A DNA stretch of 64,000 nucleotides from Pseudomonadota bacterium (GCA_963205255.1 CAUJIK010000063.1:1-64000); one strand, 5' to 3'; shown: positions 9,584 to 22,108, counted from the first letter of the stretch. Numbers and translations are program-made. The notes: a model not told the origin generated them from the letters alone.

Positions 9584-9964
9584 CTACCCGATATGTTCGA
9601 CGAAGGGGCCGTACGCGGCCAGCACGCGATCTGCCGTCAGCAGCCGCAGCGGCTCGACCGTGGCCTGCGCCAGCAGCAGCCGATCGAAGGGATCGGCGTG
9701 ATGCAGCGGAAGGCGGGCTGTCGCGGCGGCATGATGCGCCGCCACCGGCAGCTCCTCGAATCCGCTGGCGCGGATGGCGTCGACCAGCGCGTCCACGTCG
9801 CCTTCGATCTTCCCCGATCGTGACTTGATCGCGATCTCCCAGATCGACGCCGACGAGACGTAAACCTGCGATGCCTCGGTGATCCGGGCCCTGGCCTCGC
9901 TCCCGAGCCGCGCGGATCCGGTCACCACCCAGACGAAGATGTGCGTATCGAGCAGCAGACGCAT
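9584..9964 (-). CDS. PIN-domain toxin of a type II toxin-antitoxin pair (VapC family)
   Basis: A 126-residue PIN-domain protein, probably an RNase toxin. It carries the expected acidic ligands: Asp in LLLDTHIFVWV, Glu in ASIWEIAIKSRSGKI, and Asp residues in HHADPFDRLLLAQA. The SIWE and DPFDR elements are typical of VapC toxins paired with Phd/YefM antitoxins. Its start overlaps the antitoxin stop by one base, and it looks intact. It is read in the same direction as trmL. Confidence 0.9.
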   Translation of the reverse strand: MRLLLDTHIFVWVVTGSARLGSEARARITEASQVYVSSASIWEIAIKSRSGKIEGDVDALVDAIRASGFEELPVAAHHAAATARLPLHHADPFDRLLLAQATVEPLRLLTADRVLAAYGPFVEHIG

Positions 9965-10200
9965 CAGCGCCCCTCGAACTGCGCCAGCACCTCGTCCGGC
10001 AGGGGCGCATCGAAATCCTCGGCTACCTTGATCTGCCCCTGCAGCAAGCCGAAGCGGACCTTGCGTACGGACGTCTCCAGAGCCGTGAGACGCGCCACCG
10101 GCTTGCCGCCCCTGGCGATGATGACGTCCGTTCCCGCAGCCGCGCGATCCACGAGTCTGGAAAGCTGGGTCTTGGCTTCATAGATATTCACGGTTTCCAC
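9964..10200 (-). CDS. Phd/YefM-type antitoxin
   Basis: A 78-residue antitoxin partner of the following PIN toxin. The N-terminal half (VNIYEAKTQLSRLVDRAAAG, then VIIARGGKPVARL) is the Phd/YefM DNA-binding fold. The acidic C-terminus (DFDAPLPDEVLAQFEGR) should bind and neutralise the toxin. Upstream, bases 10202-10222 hold an imperfect inverted repeat with TGACC and GGTCA arms around CTAG, a plausible autoregulatory operator. Confidence 0.9.
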   Translation of the reverse strand: METVNIYEAKTQLSRLVDRAAAGTDVIIARGGKPVARLTALETSVRKVRFGLLQGQIKVAEDFDAPLPDEVLAQFEGR

Positions 10201-10314
10201 CTGACCTAGTCTAGTCTGGTCAAATCAGGGATTCAAATGCCAGTCGATGGACAGCAGTATCGCCGCTCCCCGCCGGATTCAGTGCCGGGGAAGCAATTAA
10301 GGGATAATTACGTC

Positions 10315-11283
10315 ATGAATGCCGCCCTCGAACCCCGCGCGCACGGCGCCTCCGGCGCCTGGATGCCGCCTCCGGCCTCGCTAGCCCTGAAGTTCTGCGG
10401 CATGGATTTCGCCTCGCCCATCGTGCTGCTGTCGGGCTGCGTGGGCTTCGGCGAGGAATACACGCGGGTCGCGGGCTTCTCGAACCGCGATGTGGGCGCC
10501 ATCTGCCTCAAGGGCACCACCGGCAAGGCGCGGCTGGGCAACAAGCCACACCGGGTATACGAGACCGCCAACGGCATGCTCAATGCCATCGGGCTGCAGA
10601 ACCCCGGTGTCGATCATGTGGTGCGGCACATCCTGCCCACGCTCGACTTCAGCGAGACGCGCTTCATCGCCAATGCCTCCGGCTCCACCATCGAGGAGTA
10701 CATCGAGGTCGTGGCGCGTTTCGATGATTCACCCATCGACGCCATCGAGATCAACATCTCCTGCCCCAACGTCAAAGAGGGCGGGGTGCAGTTCGGCAAC
10801 TCACCGGAGATGTCGGCGCGCGTGGTGGCGGCCTGCCGCAAGGTGACGAAGAAGCCGCTGATCACCAAGCTCTCACCCAACCAGACCGACATCCAGGAAA
10901 ACGCGCGGCGCGTGATCGAGGCCGGCACCGATGGGCTTGCGGTGATCAACACGGTGATGGGCATGGCGATCGATTCACGCACCGGCACGCCGGTGCTCGG
11001 CAACCGCCAGGGCGGATTGTCGGGCCCCGCCATCAAACCCATCGCGCTGCTCAAGGTGGCGCAGGTGAGCGAGGTGGCGCGAGCGCACCGCATTCCCATC
11101 ATCGGCCAGGGCGGCATCACCACCGCAACCGATGCCATCGAGTTCCTGATCGCCGGCGCCACCGCCGTCGGCGTGGGCACCGCGCTGTTCTACGATCCGC
11201 TGGTGTGCCCGAAGATCAACCGCGGCATCGCCGAGTTCCTCAACCAGCGCGGCCATGCATCCGTTGCCGCGCTCGGCTCCTGA
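10315..11283 (+). CDS. pyrD: Dihydroorotate dehydrogenase, class 1B type
   Basis: Flavin-dependent oxidation of dihydroorotate to orotate in pyrimidine synthesis. The catalytic loop NISCPNVKEGG holds the Cys base of class 1 enzymes, and IIGQGGITTATDAIEFLIAGA binds the FMN phosphate. The 322-residue length fits class 1. Class 1B enzymes normally pair with the electron-transfer subunit PyrK, which is not nearby. Most gammaproteobacteria use the membrane-bound class 2 enzyme. PreA-like enzymes are an alternative, but the C-terminal ferredoxin domain they carry is absent. Start is the ATG giving MNAALEPRA; an upstream in-frame start is possible. Confidence 0.82.
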   Translation: MNAALEPRAHGASGAWMPPPASLALKFCGMDFASPIVLLSGCVGFGEEYTRVAGFSNRDVGAICLKGTTGKARLGNKPHRVYETANGMLNAIGLQNPGVDHVVRHILPTLDFSETRFIANASGSTIEEYIEVVARFDDSPIDAIEINISCPNVKEGGVQFGNSPEMSARVVAACRKVTKKPLITKLSPNQTDIQENARRVIEAGTDGLAVINTVMGMAIDSRTGTPVLGNRQGGLSGPAIKPIALLKVAQVSEVARAHRIPIIGQGGITTATDAIEFLIAGATAVGVGTALFYDPLVCPKINRGIAEFLNQRGHASVAALGS

Positions 11284-11320
11284 CTCTTCCACGCCTGACT
11301 CTTCCACCACTTCCAACATC

Positions 11321-12412
11321 ATGGCTGCAACCGAAACCATCAACTTCACCCGCGGCGTGCCCGCGAACGAATCCTTCCCCGTCGCCGAACTCACGGCGGC
11401 CGCCAATGCGGCGCTCGCGGCCAATGCGGAGGCCATGCTGCAGTACGGCCCTTCGGCCGGCCTTGCCAGCCTGCGCGTGTGGCTCGCCGAGTGGCAGGGC
11501 GTCAAGCCCGAGCAGGTGCTCACCGGGAATGGCTCGCTGGAGCTGGTGGAGTTCCTGTGCACGGCGCTGATCAAGCCCGGCGATGTGGTGTTCACCGAGA
11601 GCCCGAGCTACGACCGCGCCATCACGCTGTTCCGCCGCCATGGCGCCAATGTGATCGGCGTGCCACTGCAGCACGACGGCCCGGATCTGGCCGCGCTTGA
11701 AAAGCTGCTCGGCCAGCACAAGCCGAAGCTGTTCTATGTGATCCCGGATTTCCAGAACCCTTCGGGCGCCACCTGCTCAGGCGACAAGCGCCGCGCGCTC
11801 GTGGAGCTGGCAAGGAAGCACGACCTGCTGCTGCTGGAGGATGCGCCCTACCGCATGCTGCGCTATCGCGGCACGCCGGAGCCGACGCTGTTCTCGCTGG
11901 CGCCGGAGCGCACGCTGCACATGACCTCGTTCACCAAACTCGTCGCGCCCGGCGTGCGCCTGGGATTGATGATCGGCGACGCGGCGATGCTCGCGAAGAT
12001 CGGCAAGGTCGCCGAGGACACCTACATCTCCCCGGGCTATTTCGCGCATGGCGTGACGCTGGAATGGCTCAAGGCCGGCAGGCTCGATCCGCAGATCGGG
12101 AAGCTCAAGGCGCTGTATGCGCCGCGGCTCGATGCCTGCCTCGCGGCGCTCGACAAATACATCCCCGACGCGGTGGCGACGCGGCCGGACGGCGGCTTCT
12201 TCCTGTCGCTGACGTTGCCCGAAGGCGTATCGAGCACGGCGGTGCGCGCGGCGGCGGCGCAGCTGAACCTCAACCTCGCCGATGGCCTGGCGTTCTTTCC
12301 GCAGGGTGGCGGCGAGCGCTTCCTGCGTCTGCCGTTCTGCGCACTGACGACCGCGCAGATCGATGAGGGAATCCGCCGGCTGGCTGAAGGGGTGAGGCAG
12401 GCGCGCAGCTGA
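11321..12412 (+). CDS. PLP-dependent aminotransferase, class I/II (2-aminoadipate aminotransferase-like)
   Basis: Fold-type I aminotransferase of 363 residues. The PLP Lys lies in TSFTKLVAPGVRLG, the cofactor Asp region is LLLEDAPYRMLRY, and PDFQNPSGAT is the conserved Asn-Pro turn. GGFFLSLTLPEG and FLRLPFCAL near the end are typical of the LysN/2-aminoadipate and MocR-like aminotransferase group, but no GntR DNA-binding domain is attached. The amino-acid substrate cannot be told from sequence. It lies 37 bases after pyrD. Start is the ATG giving MAATETINF. Confidence 0.88.
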   Translation: MAATETINFTRGVPANESFPVAELTAAANAALAANAEAMLQYGPSAGLASLRVWLAEWQGVKPEQVLTGNGSLELVEFLCTALIKPGDVVFTESPSYDRAITLFRRHGANVIGVPLQHDGPDLAALEKLLGQHKPKLFYVIPDFQNPSGATCSGDKRRALVELARKHDLLLLEDAPYRMLRYRGTPEPTLFSLAPERTLHMTSFTKLVAPGVRLGLMIGDAAMLAKIGKVAEDTYISPGYFAHGVTLEWLKAGRLDPQIGKLKALYAPRLDACLAALDKYIPDAVATRPDGGFFLSLTLPEGVSSTAVRAAAAQLNLNLADGLAFFPQGGGERFLRLPFCALTTAQIDEGIRRLAEGVRQARS

Positions 12413-12436
12413 TCCGGTCCAGGCGCGCCGCCGGCA

Positions 12437-13498
12437 TCAGCTCACGGCGCGCTGGGTGGGATAGGTCAGGGCGATGCCGGCAGCAGACAGCTGCGCGACG
12501 ATGCCGTGGTTCACGGCATCGACCGCCAGTGCGCTGCGTCCACCGGCCGTCGCAATGAAGTAGATCAGTTCGAATTCCAGCGCATAGGCGCTGATTTCGG
12601 CGAACAGGCAGCTCACGAAGCGCGTGCCGGGCACGGCTTTCACCACGTTCTCCACCAGGCCGGGAACCTTCGCAATGTCGGCGGCCGGCGTGCCATAGGC
12701 GAAACGCAGGCGCACGATCACGCGGCGCTCCGGCATGCGCCCCAGGTTGCGCACGCGGCTTTTCAGCACATCGGCGTTCGACAGGATGATCTGCTCGCCG
12801 GTCACGCTGCGCAGCCGCGTGCTCTTGATGCCGATGTATTCGACACGGCCCTCCATATCATCGATGCGCAGGCTGTCGCCCATCACGAAGGGTTTGTCGA
12901 GCGCGATGGACAGCGAGCCGAGCAGGTCGCCGAGTATGGTCTGCACGGCCAGCGCGATGGCGATGCCGCCGACACCCAGGCCCGCCACCAGCGCCGTGAC
13001 ATTGACGCCGAGGTTGTCCAGCGCCAGCAGCGTGAACACCGCCCAGATCAGCAGCTGCCCCAGGAACATCAGCACGCTCACCGAGGCGCGCGAACTGACA
13101 TCGTCGCCGACGCCGCGGCGCGCATAGTGGCGATCGATGAAGAAATCCAGCGCCGCCACCCCCCACAGCGCGAACTGCACCGCGACGCCGAAGACGATGA
13201 TCACATCGAAGATGCGATCCACCTTCACCGGCAGCGTGAGGATCTTCTCCGCGAAATACAGCGCGATGCTCAACAGCACCAGGCGACTGGTGCGCGCAGC
13301 GAGCACTTCCAGCAACTCCGGTGTCGCGCTTTGCGCCCGTGTGACGGCGCCACGCCGCTGGCGCAGCCGCGACGCGACGCGCGCGCGCACGAAAGGCACA
13401 ACCAGGAAGGTGGCGCAGAAAACCACGCCCGCCAGCAGCCAGGCGCGCAGGCTGTTGGCGAGAAAGACGGTGTCGAGCACGCGGTTCAGGGATTCCAT
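12437..13498 (-). CDS. Mechanosensitive ion channel of the MscS family
   Basis: Inner-membrane channel that releases solutes on hypo-osmotic shock. Four hydrophobic segments lie in the first 170 residues. The pore helix and MscS core follow (VTALVAGLGVGGIAIALAVQ, then LGSLSIALDKPFVMGDSLRI). A cytoplasmic alpha/beta domain completes about 353 residues. The Gly/Ala-rich pore helix is the family signature. Start set at the ATG giving MESLNRVLD; a longer start 39 bases upstream is possible. It converges with the aminotransferase gene. Confidence 0.9.
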   Translation of the reverse strand: MESLNRVLDTVFLANSLRAWLLAGVVFCATFLVVPFVRARVASRLRQRRGAVTRAQSATPELLEVLAARTSRLVLLSIALYFAEKILTLPVKVDRIFDVIIVFGVAVQFALWGVAALDFFIDRHYARRGVGDDVSSRASVSVLMFLGQLLIWAVFTLLALDNLGVNVTALVAGLGVGGIAIALAVQTILGDLLGSLSIALDKPFVMGDSLRIDDMEGRVEYIGIKSTRLRSVTGEQIILSNADVLKSRVRNLGRMPERRVIVRLRFAYGTPAADIAKVPGLVENVVKAVPGTRFVSCLFAEISAYALEFELIYFIATAGGRSALAVDAVNHGIVAQLSAAGIALTYPTQRAVS

Positions 13499-13540
13499 GG
13501 TGCACCTGATGCTAGGAGAGCACGATGCATCTGTCACCCG

Positions 13541-14943
<1,403 letters not shown>

Positions 14944-14947
<4 letters not shown>

Positions 14948-16044
14948 GCGGCGCCCTCCAGCGGCAGGATGACAGAGAAGATGGTGCATCCCGGCTGGCT
15001 TACGTATTCGATGATGCCGCCATGGCGCGTGACCAGATCCTGCGCCACGGCAAGACCCAGACCCGTGCCATTGCTGCGGCTGGTGACCAGGGGCAGGAAC
15101 AATGATGTGGCGACCTCTGACGCCACGCCGGGGCCGTCATCCTCGATCTCGATCACCGCGGTCAGCCGGTGGCGCATCGTGCCGATGCCCACATTGCTGC
15201 GCGCGCGCGTGCGCACGATGATGCGTCCGCGTTCACCCACGGCCTGCAGGGCGTTGCGCGCGATATTGAGCAGCGCCTGGATGATCTGGTTCCGGTCATA
15301 GGCCGCCTCGGGCAGGCTGGGATCGTAGTCGCGCTCCACCTGCACGCCGGGCGGCGCCTCGGCGCGGATCAGATGCACCACGTGCTCGCACACTTCGTGC
15401 ACATTGAGCAGAGCCTTTTGCGGCGGCCACTGCGAGCCGGCCATGGAATCCACCAGCGCCGCGAGCCGGTCGGCCTCATTGATGATGACGGCGGTGTATT
15501 CGCGCAACGCGGGATCGGCGAGCTCGCGCTCCAGCAACTGCGCCGCGCCGCGCAGACCGCCCAGAGGGTTCTTCACCTCATGCGCCAGCTGCCGGATCAT
15601 GAGCCGGCTGCCGGCGATGTCGGCGAGGATGTCGCTGTCGCGCGAGATGCGCTGCCGCTGCGTGGCGTCCACCAGTTCCACCAGCAGGTAGGTGCCGGTG
15701 GGACCTTCCTCGATGGGCGTGACAATCAGATCTATGAGCCGCGGCTCGCGCGTCAGCGAAGAGAGCACCGCCTTGAGCTGCATCTCGTGCTGCGTGCAGT
15801 TCTCCAGCTGCTCCAGCGAGCGGCGCAGGATGGCGGTCAGCGGCCGCGAATCTCGGAACAGCTCACCGAAAGGGCGGCCGCGCGCCTGCTTCACGCTCAG
15901 CGCCATGAGGTCCTGTGCGCGCACATTGGCATAGACCAGGCACAACTGGCCGTCGAGCACCACGATGCCGGTGGAGAGTGAGTCCAGCAGCGTGGAAGGT
16001 TCGAAATCGGCGAGCACCGACCCCTGATCCTGGGCCGGGTTCAT
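14944..16044 (-). CDS. ntrB: Nitrogen regulation sensor histidine kinase NtrB
   Basis: Cytosolic histidine kinase/phosphatase that, controlled by PII, sets NtrC phosphorylation. The 366-residue protein has a PAS domain at about 20-120. The H-box is QLAHEVKNPLGGLRGAAQLL, with the phospho-His. N, G1 and G2 boxes follow (QALLNIARNALQA, DDGPGV, GTGLGLAVAQ). No membrane segments are present, as expected. Start set at the ATG giving MNPAQDQGS. It follows the DUF4124 gene and glnA on the same strand. Confidence 0.95.
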
Positions 16045-16066
16045 GTCGGCGGCGCTCCCGCCGCGA

Positions 16067-16624
16067 TCAGCGTCCGGTGGCGGGGCGCCTGGCCGGCGAA
16101 TAGAGAGTGGCCTGGCGCACGTGGAAGCTGCTGGGCGCCCCGGCGCACAGCTGGCGACCCAGTGCATCGAGCACGCGCACGTTCAGTATGTAGCTGCCGC
16201 GATAGACCTCGGGCAAGGTGTAGCTCGATGCATCGGTCGGCCAGCCGGATATGGCCTGCCCGTTCATCACCACCTCGACGCGATGCCCCGCCTGCAGCGC
16301 GGGCAGGATGTCCAGCGACACGGTGATGGCCTGCACACCCTGGAAATTCTGCTCGTTGGCGGGCGCACTCACGACGCAGCGCGCGTACGGGCGCGCGGAG
16401 GGCTCCGCGGCCTGCGAGGCCTGCGGCACATTCGTGACCGGCCGTGGCGCATCGGGATTCTTCGGCGTCACCACGCGTGAACCCAGATCCATCGGCTCCG
16501 CGCCCGGCACAGGCACGTCGGAGTAATGGACCACGCCATTGGCATCCACCCAGCGCCAGGTCTGCGCGGCCTGCAGCGCCGCTGCACCGCACACAAGCAG
16601 CAGGACAGAGATGAGTTTGCGCAT
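16067..16624 (-). CDS. DUF4124 domain-containing exported protein
   Basis: A 185-residue protein with a signal peptide (about 1-20, ending LQAAQ). The short DUF4124 module follows at about 20-60, recognised by WRWVDANGVVHYSDVPVPGA. The second half (about 80-170) looks like a beta-rich periplasmic domain. The function of DUF4124 is unknown. The gene sits between glnA and ntrB on the same strand; it ends 22 bases before the ntrB start codon, so it may be part of the nitrogen operon. Confidence 0.85.
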   Translation of the reverse strand: MRKLISVLLLVCGAAALQAAQTWRWVDANGVVHYSDVPVPGAEPMDLGSRVVTPKNPDAPRPVTNVPQASQAAEPSARPYARCVVSAPANEQNFQGVQAITVSLDILPALQAGHRVEVVMNGQAISGWPTDASSYTLPEVYRGSYILNVRVLDALGRQLCAGAPSSFHVRQATLYSPARRPATGR

Positions 16625-16711
16625 GGGATATCAGCATAGACCCATTTCGGAGCAACTCAAGGAACCGGCGCACGATCCGGCGTCATGCCCGGACCGCGCG
16701 CCTCGCTGGCA

Positions 16712-18127
<1,416 letters not shown>

Positions 18128-18169
18128 GGCTCCTCCGGATGGAATGGTTCAGATGGCAGGCTGATGTAG

Positions 18170-18185
18170 TGCAGCCTTTGTGCCA
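18170..18185 (-). promoter_or_regulatory. Sigma-54 (RpoN) promoter of glnA
   Basis: The minus strand reads TGGCACAAAGGCTGCA. This has GG at -24 and GC at -12 with exactly ten bases between, and the full TGGCAC first element. The start site would fall near 18159, about 32 bases before the glnA ATG. The only deviation from the usual TTGCA second element is a C for the first T. Confidence 0.88.
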
Positions 18186-18220
18186 GCGCACTGTCTCATG
18201 AAAATCAATGGTTTATAAGA

Positions 18221-18250
18221 GCACCACCACGGTGCGCACCGTCGTGGTGC
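18221..18250 (-). promoter_or_regulatory. Two adjacent NtrC enhancer sites upstream of glnA
   Basis: Two copies of GCACC-N5-GGTGC, the dyad form of the NtrC site, lie directly side by side at 18221-18235 and 18236-18250. Together they form a nearly perfect 30-base inverted repeat. Their centres lie about 69 and 84 bases upstream of the predicted glnA start. Centre-to-centre spacing is 15 bases, tighter than the three-turn spacing known at enterobacterial glnA. The sites also sit about 115 bases upstream of the divergent glyQ. Confidence 0.85.
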
Positions 18251-18364
18251 ACCATTTCAGTGCGCTACTGTATTCGCTGCATCTTTTTGGGGCAACAGCG
18301 GGTCAGACGCGTGTCAGCGCCCTGCCCGATATACTGCCGCGTCAGTCTCACCGGACCCTTCGCT

Positions 18365-19324
18365 ATGTCTAGAGTCAAGCTGGGTGCGCCTCCGCGCAGC
18401 TTCCAGGACCTGATCCTCGCCTTGCAGCAGTACTGGGCCGCCCAGGGCTGCGTGATCGTGCAGCCGCATGACATGGAAGTAGGCGCCGGAACCTTTCATT
18501 CGGCCACCTTTCTGCGCGCCATCGGGCCGGAGCCCTGGAGCGCGGCCTATGTGCAGCCGTCGCGGCGCCCCACCGACGGGCGCTACGGCGAGAACCCGTT
18601 CCGCGGCCAGCACTATTACCAGTTCCAGGTGGTGATCAAACCCTCGCCGCTGAACATCCTCGATCTCTATGTGGACAGCCTGCGCGCCATCGGCATCGAC
18701 CCGCTGGTGCACGACCTGCGCTTCGTCGAGGACAACTGGGAATCGCCGACGCTGGGCGCGTGGGGGCTCGGCTGGGAAGTGTGGCTCAACGGCATGGAGG
18801 TCACGCAGTTCACCTACTTCCAGCAGGTGGGCGGTCTGGACTGCCGGCCGGTGACCGGCGAGATCACCTATGGCCTCGAACGCCTCGCCATGTATCTGCA
18901 GGGCGTGGAGAGCATGTTCGATCTCACGTGGACGGATGGCCCGCTGGGCCGCGTGACCTATGGCGATGTGTTCCATCAGAACGAGGTGGAGCAGTCGGCC
19001 TACAACTTCGAACATGCCGATGTAGCGGTGCTGCTTCGTCATTTCGACGAGCACGAGGCCGCGTGCAATGCGCTGCTGGCCGCAAAGCTCGCGCTGCCGG
19101 CTTATGAACAGGTGCTCAAGGCCTCGCACACTTTCAATCTGCTGGATGCGCGGCGCGCCATCTCGGTGACCGAGCGGCAGCGCTACATCCTGCGCGTGCG
19201 CCAGCTGGCGCGCGCGGTGGCGAAGAGCTACTACGCCAGCCGCGAGGCGCTGGGCTTTCCGATGCTGGCGGCCGGACCGCGCATATTGATCGCGGGCGCC
19301 GACGCCAGGGCGGTGCCGGCATGA
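18365..19324 (+). CDS. glyQ: Glycine-tRNA ligase alpha subunit
   Basis: Catalytic subunit of the bacterial alpha2beta2 glycyl-tRNA synthetase, 319 residues. Typical opening [17 protein letters not shown], then [19 protein letters not shown] and the class II motifs in [18 protein letters not shown]. Start chosen at the ATG giving MSRVKLGAP; a longer reading frame has no ribosome site. Its stop overlaps the glyS start as ATGA. Confidence 0.96.
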   Translation: MSRVKLGAPPRSFQDLILALQQYWAAQGCVIVQPHDMEVGAGTFHSATFLRAIGPEPWSAAYVQPSRRPTDGRYGENPFRGQHYYQFQVVIKPSPLNILDLYVDSLRAIGIDPLVHDLRFVEDNWESPTLGAWGLGWEVWLNGMEVTQFTYFQQVGGLDCRPVTGEITYGLERLAMYLQGVESMFDLTWTDGPLGRVTYGDVFHQNEVEQSAYNFEHADVAVLLRHFDEHEAACNALLAAKLALPAYEQVLKASHTFNLLDARRAISVTERQRYILRVRQLARAVAKSYYASREALGFPMLAAGPRILIAGADARAVPA

Positions 19325-21462
19325 GCACGCGCGCCGATTTCCTGGTGGAGCTGGGCACCGAGGAGCTGCCGCCCAAGGCGCTGCTCACGCTTTCCGAAGC
19401 TTTCCGCGATGCTCTCGTGCAGCGCATCGACGCCGCGGGACTGGTGCATGGCGCGGTGCAGGCCTTTGCCACGCCGCGACGGCTCGCCGTGCGCGTGAAG
19501 CGTCTGGCCTTGCAGGCGCCGGAGCAGAAATTGCAGCGCCGCGGGCCGCCCGTTTCCGCGGCCTTCGATGCGCAGGGGCAACCCACCCGCGCGGCGCAGG
19601 CCTTTGCCCAGAGTTGCGGCGTCGCCATCGACGCACTGGGTCGCGAGCGTGATGCGAAGAACAATGAATTCCTGTCGTGGAGCGGCGTGAAGCCAGGCAT
19701 GACCGCGGCAGCGCTGCTGCCGGGCTTTGTCAGTGAGGCGCTGGACCAGCTTCCCATCCCCAAACGCATGCGATGGGGCGCGGGCGAGGCGCAGTTCGTG
19801 CGGCCGGTGCACTGGCTGGTGCTGCTGCTCGGCAAGGACGTGATTCCGGCGCGCATCCTCGACACCGAGGCCGGCCGCGAGACGCGCGGTCATCGCTTCA
19901 TGGCGCCGAAGCCGCTGCGGCTTTCCTCGCCCGCGGCCTATGAAGGCACGCTTGAGAAGCGCGGCCGTGTAATGGCTGATTTCGCCGCGCGCCGCGAACG
20001 CATCCGCGAAGGCGTGACACAACTCGCCGCTTCGCGGAGCGGCCGCGCTCTGATCTCCGACGCGCTGCTGGACGAAGTGACCTCACTGGTGGAATGGCCG
20101 GTGCCGCTGGCAGGGCGCTTCGAAGAGCGCTTCCTTGCCCTGCCGCGCGAGCTTCTGATCTCGGTGCTGCAGGATCACCAGCGCTACTTCCCGGTCGAGG
20201 ATGCACAGGGCGCGCTGCTGCCGGTGTTCATCGCGGTGAGCAACATCGAAAGCCGCAACCCCGACATGGTGCGCGCGGGCAATGAGCGCGTGGTGCGGCC
20301 GCGCCTCTCCGACGCGGCCTTCTTCTGGGACCAGGACCGCAAGGCGCCGCTGGCGGCGAGCAGCGCGGCGCTCGACAGCATCACCTTCCAGGCGCAGCTG
20401 GGCTCCATCGGCGACAAGGTGCGCCGCGTGGAACGGCTTGCCCGCACCATCGCCGCGCGCATCGGCGGCGATGAAAGCCTGGCGGCGCGCGCCGCTCTAC
20501 TTGCCAAGTGCGATCTGGCCTCGAACCTGGTGGGCGAGTTCCCCGAGCTGCAGGGCATCATGGGCCGTTACTACGCGGCCGCGGATGGCGAACCGGCGGA
20601 AGTCGCCGCCGCCATTGCCGAACACTATCAACCGCGCGGCGCCGGCGATGCGCTGCCGCAGACGAAGGCCGGCCTCGCGGTGGCGATTGCCGACCGCATC
20701 GACACACTCACCGGCATCTTCGCCATCGGCCAGAAGCCCAGCGGCACCAAGGACCCCTTCGCGCTGCGGCGCGCGGCCAGCGGCAGTGGTCGCATGATCT
20801 ACGAGCGGCGCCTGCCGCTGGATGTGGTGGACCTGATCGACGCCTCGCTGCGCCTGCACACGGTGTTCGATGCACCGGTCGCGGCAGGCGGCAAACCGCT
20901 GCCTTCACGCGAGATCGTGGCCGCGCAGGTGTATGACTACCTGATGGAGCGGCAGCGCAATGCGTGGCTCGAGCCACCGGATGGCGGCGCGCCCATTCCC
21001 GGCATCACCCCCGAGGCCTGCGATGCGGTGCTCGCCACCCGGCCGCGCTCGCCGCTGGATTTCGATGCGCGGCTGCGCGCGCTGCTGGGTTTCCTGCAAT
21101 TGCCGGAAGCCACAAGCCTCACCGCCGCCAACAAGCGCATCGCGAACCTGCTGAAGAAATCGGCCGGCGCCGAACAGATGCCGACCGCCATCGACACCGC
21201 TGCACTGAAGCTGGACGCCGAGCGCGATCTGCACGCCGCGGTGCAGGCGGCCGGGCAGTCCGTGCCGGGCCGCATCGCTGCCGGCGACTACGCCGCGGCG
21301 CTGGGCGAGCTGGCGCGGCTGCGCCCCGCCGTGGACGCCTTCTTCGATGGTGTGATGGTGATGGACCCGGACCCGCGGCTGCGCGCCAATCGCCTCGCGC
21401 TGCTGCACCGCTTGCACACCCTGTTCAGCGGCATCGCGGACCTGTCGCGTCTGCCGGGCTGA
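19321..21462 (+). CDS. glyS: Glycine-tRNA ligase beta subunit
   Basis: tRNA-recognition subunit of the tetrameric glycyl-tRNA synthetase, 713 residues. The N-terminal [14 protein letters not shown] is diagnostic, and the HD-like middle region is followed by a C-terminal anticodon-binding DALR-type region. It is translationally coupled to glyQ by the ATGA overlap. Both have normal lengths, so the enzyme is expected to be functional. Confidence 0.96.
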   Translation: MSTRADFLVELGTEELPPKALLTLSEAFRDALVQRIDAAGLVHGAVQAFATPRRLAVRVKRLALQAPEQKLQRRGPPVSAAFDAQGQPTRAAQAFAQSCGVAIDALGRERDAKNNEFLSWSGVKPGMTAAALLPGFVSEALDQLPIPKRMRWGAGEAQFVRPVHWLVLLLGKDVIPARILDTEAGRETRGHRFMAPKPLRLSSPAAYEGTLEKRGRVMADFAARRERIREGVTQLAASRSGRALISDALLDEVTSLVEWPVPLAGRFEERFLALPRELLISVLQDHQRYFPVEDAQGALLPVFIAVSNIESRNPDMVRAGNERVVRPRLSDAAFFWDQDRKAPLAASSAALDSITFQAQLGSIGDKVRRVERLARTIAARIGGDESLAARAALLAKCDLASNLVGEFPELQGIMGRYYAAADGEPAEVAAAIAEHYQPRGAGDALPQTKAGLAVAIADRIDTLTGIFAIGQKPSGTKDPFALRRAASGSGRMIYERRLPLDVVDLIDASLRLHTVFDAPVAAGGKPLPSREIVAAQVYDYLMERQRNAWLEPPDGGAPIPGITPEACDAVLATRPRSPLDFDARLRALLGFLQLPEATSLTAANKRIANLLKKSAGAEQMPTAIDTAALKLDAERDLHAAVQAAGQSVPGRIAAGDYAAALGELARLRPAVDAFFDGVMVMDPDPRLRANRLALLHRLHTLFSGIADLSRLPG

Positions 21463-21513
21463 ACCGCATCGATTGAGCGCATACTGTGACTCCAACAGCA
21501 CGGAGAGCATGAC

Positions 21514-22050
21514 ATGCAGATCAACGACCTCCTCGCCCAGATGGGCGGATTGCAGCAGATGGCGAGCCAGCTGGGCATGAGCCCGCAGCAGGCGCAGAGC
21601 GGCGCCGCGGCGCTGCTGCCCGCCATCCTCGGCGGCTTCCAGAAGCAGGCCCAGCCTGGCGGCGGGGATCTGGGCGCGCTGCTCGGCAGCGTGCTGGGCT
21701 CGCAAACCTCGGACGTGGGCGCCGGCAACAATGTGCTGGGCCAGATCTTCGGCAGCAAGGATGTCAGCCGCGCCGTGGCGGCCAATGCGGCATCCACCTC
21801 CGGCCTCGACCCGGCGCTGCTGAAGAAGATGCTGCCCGTGGTCGCCATGCTGGCCGCGGGCTACATGGCCAAGCAGAACAGCGCGCGTGGCGCTGCCGCC
21901 GGAGCCGGTGGTCTGGGCGGCCTGCTCGGCGGATTGCTGGGCGGCGGCAACCGTGGCGGCGCCAGCGGCCTCGCCTCCATGCTCGATGCCAACGGCAATG
22001 GCAACCCGCTGGATGACATCCTCGGCATGATGGGCGGCGGACGCCGCTGA
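21514..22050 (+). CDS. DUF937 domain-containing protein
   Basis: A 178-residue Gly/Ala/Gln-rich protein of the DUF937 (YidB-like) type. The N-terminal stretch MQINDLLAQMGGLQQMASQL and the repeated GGLLGGLLGG blocks (about 128-145) are typical. No signal peptide or membrane helix is convincing. The function is unknown. A GGAG ribosome site precedes the ATG. It follows glyS by 51 bases and is separated from plsC by a perfect hairpin. Confidence 0.82.
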   Translation: MQINDLLAQMGGLQQMASQLGMSPQQAQSGAAALLPAILGGFQKQAQPGGGDLGALLGSVLGSQTSDVGAGNNVLGQIFGSKDVSRAVAANAASTSGLDPALLKKMLPVVAMLAAGYMAKQNSARGAAAGAGGLGGLLGGLLGGGNRGGASGLASMLDANGNGNPLDDILGMMGGGRR

Positions 22051-22070
22051 CCCGAAGCCGTGCGTGCGGG

Positions 22071-22097
22071 ACGCGAGCCTCGGCCCGAGGCTCGCGT
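22071..22097. terminator. Perfect 13-bp hairpin, terminator-like
   Basis: Two 13-base arms (left arm ACGCGAGCCTCGG) flank a single central C, giving an unusually perfect and GC-rich dyad between the DUF937 stop and plsC. No T-run follows on either strand, so intrinsic termination is uncertain. It may instead stabilise mRNA ends or be a short dispersed repeat. Confidence 0.45.
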
Positions 22098-22108
22098 ACA
22101 CTGCCACC

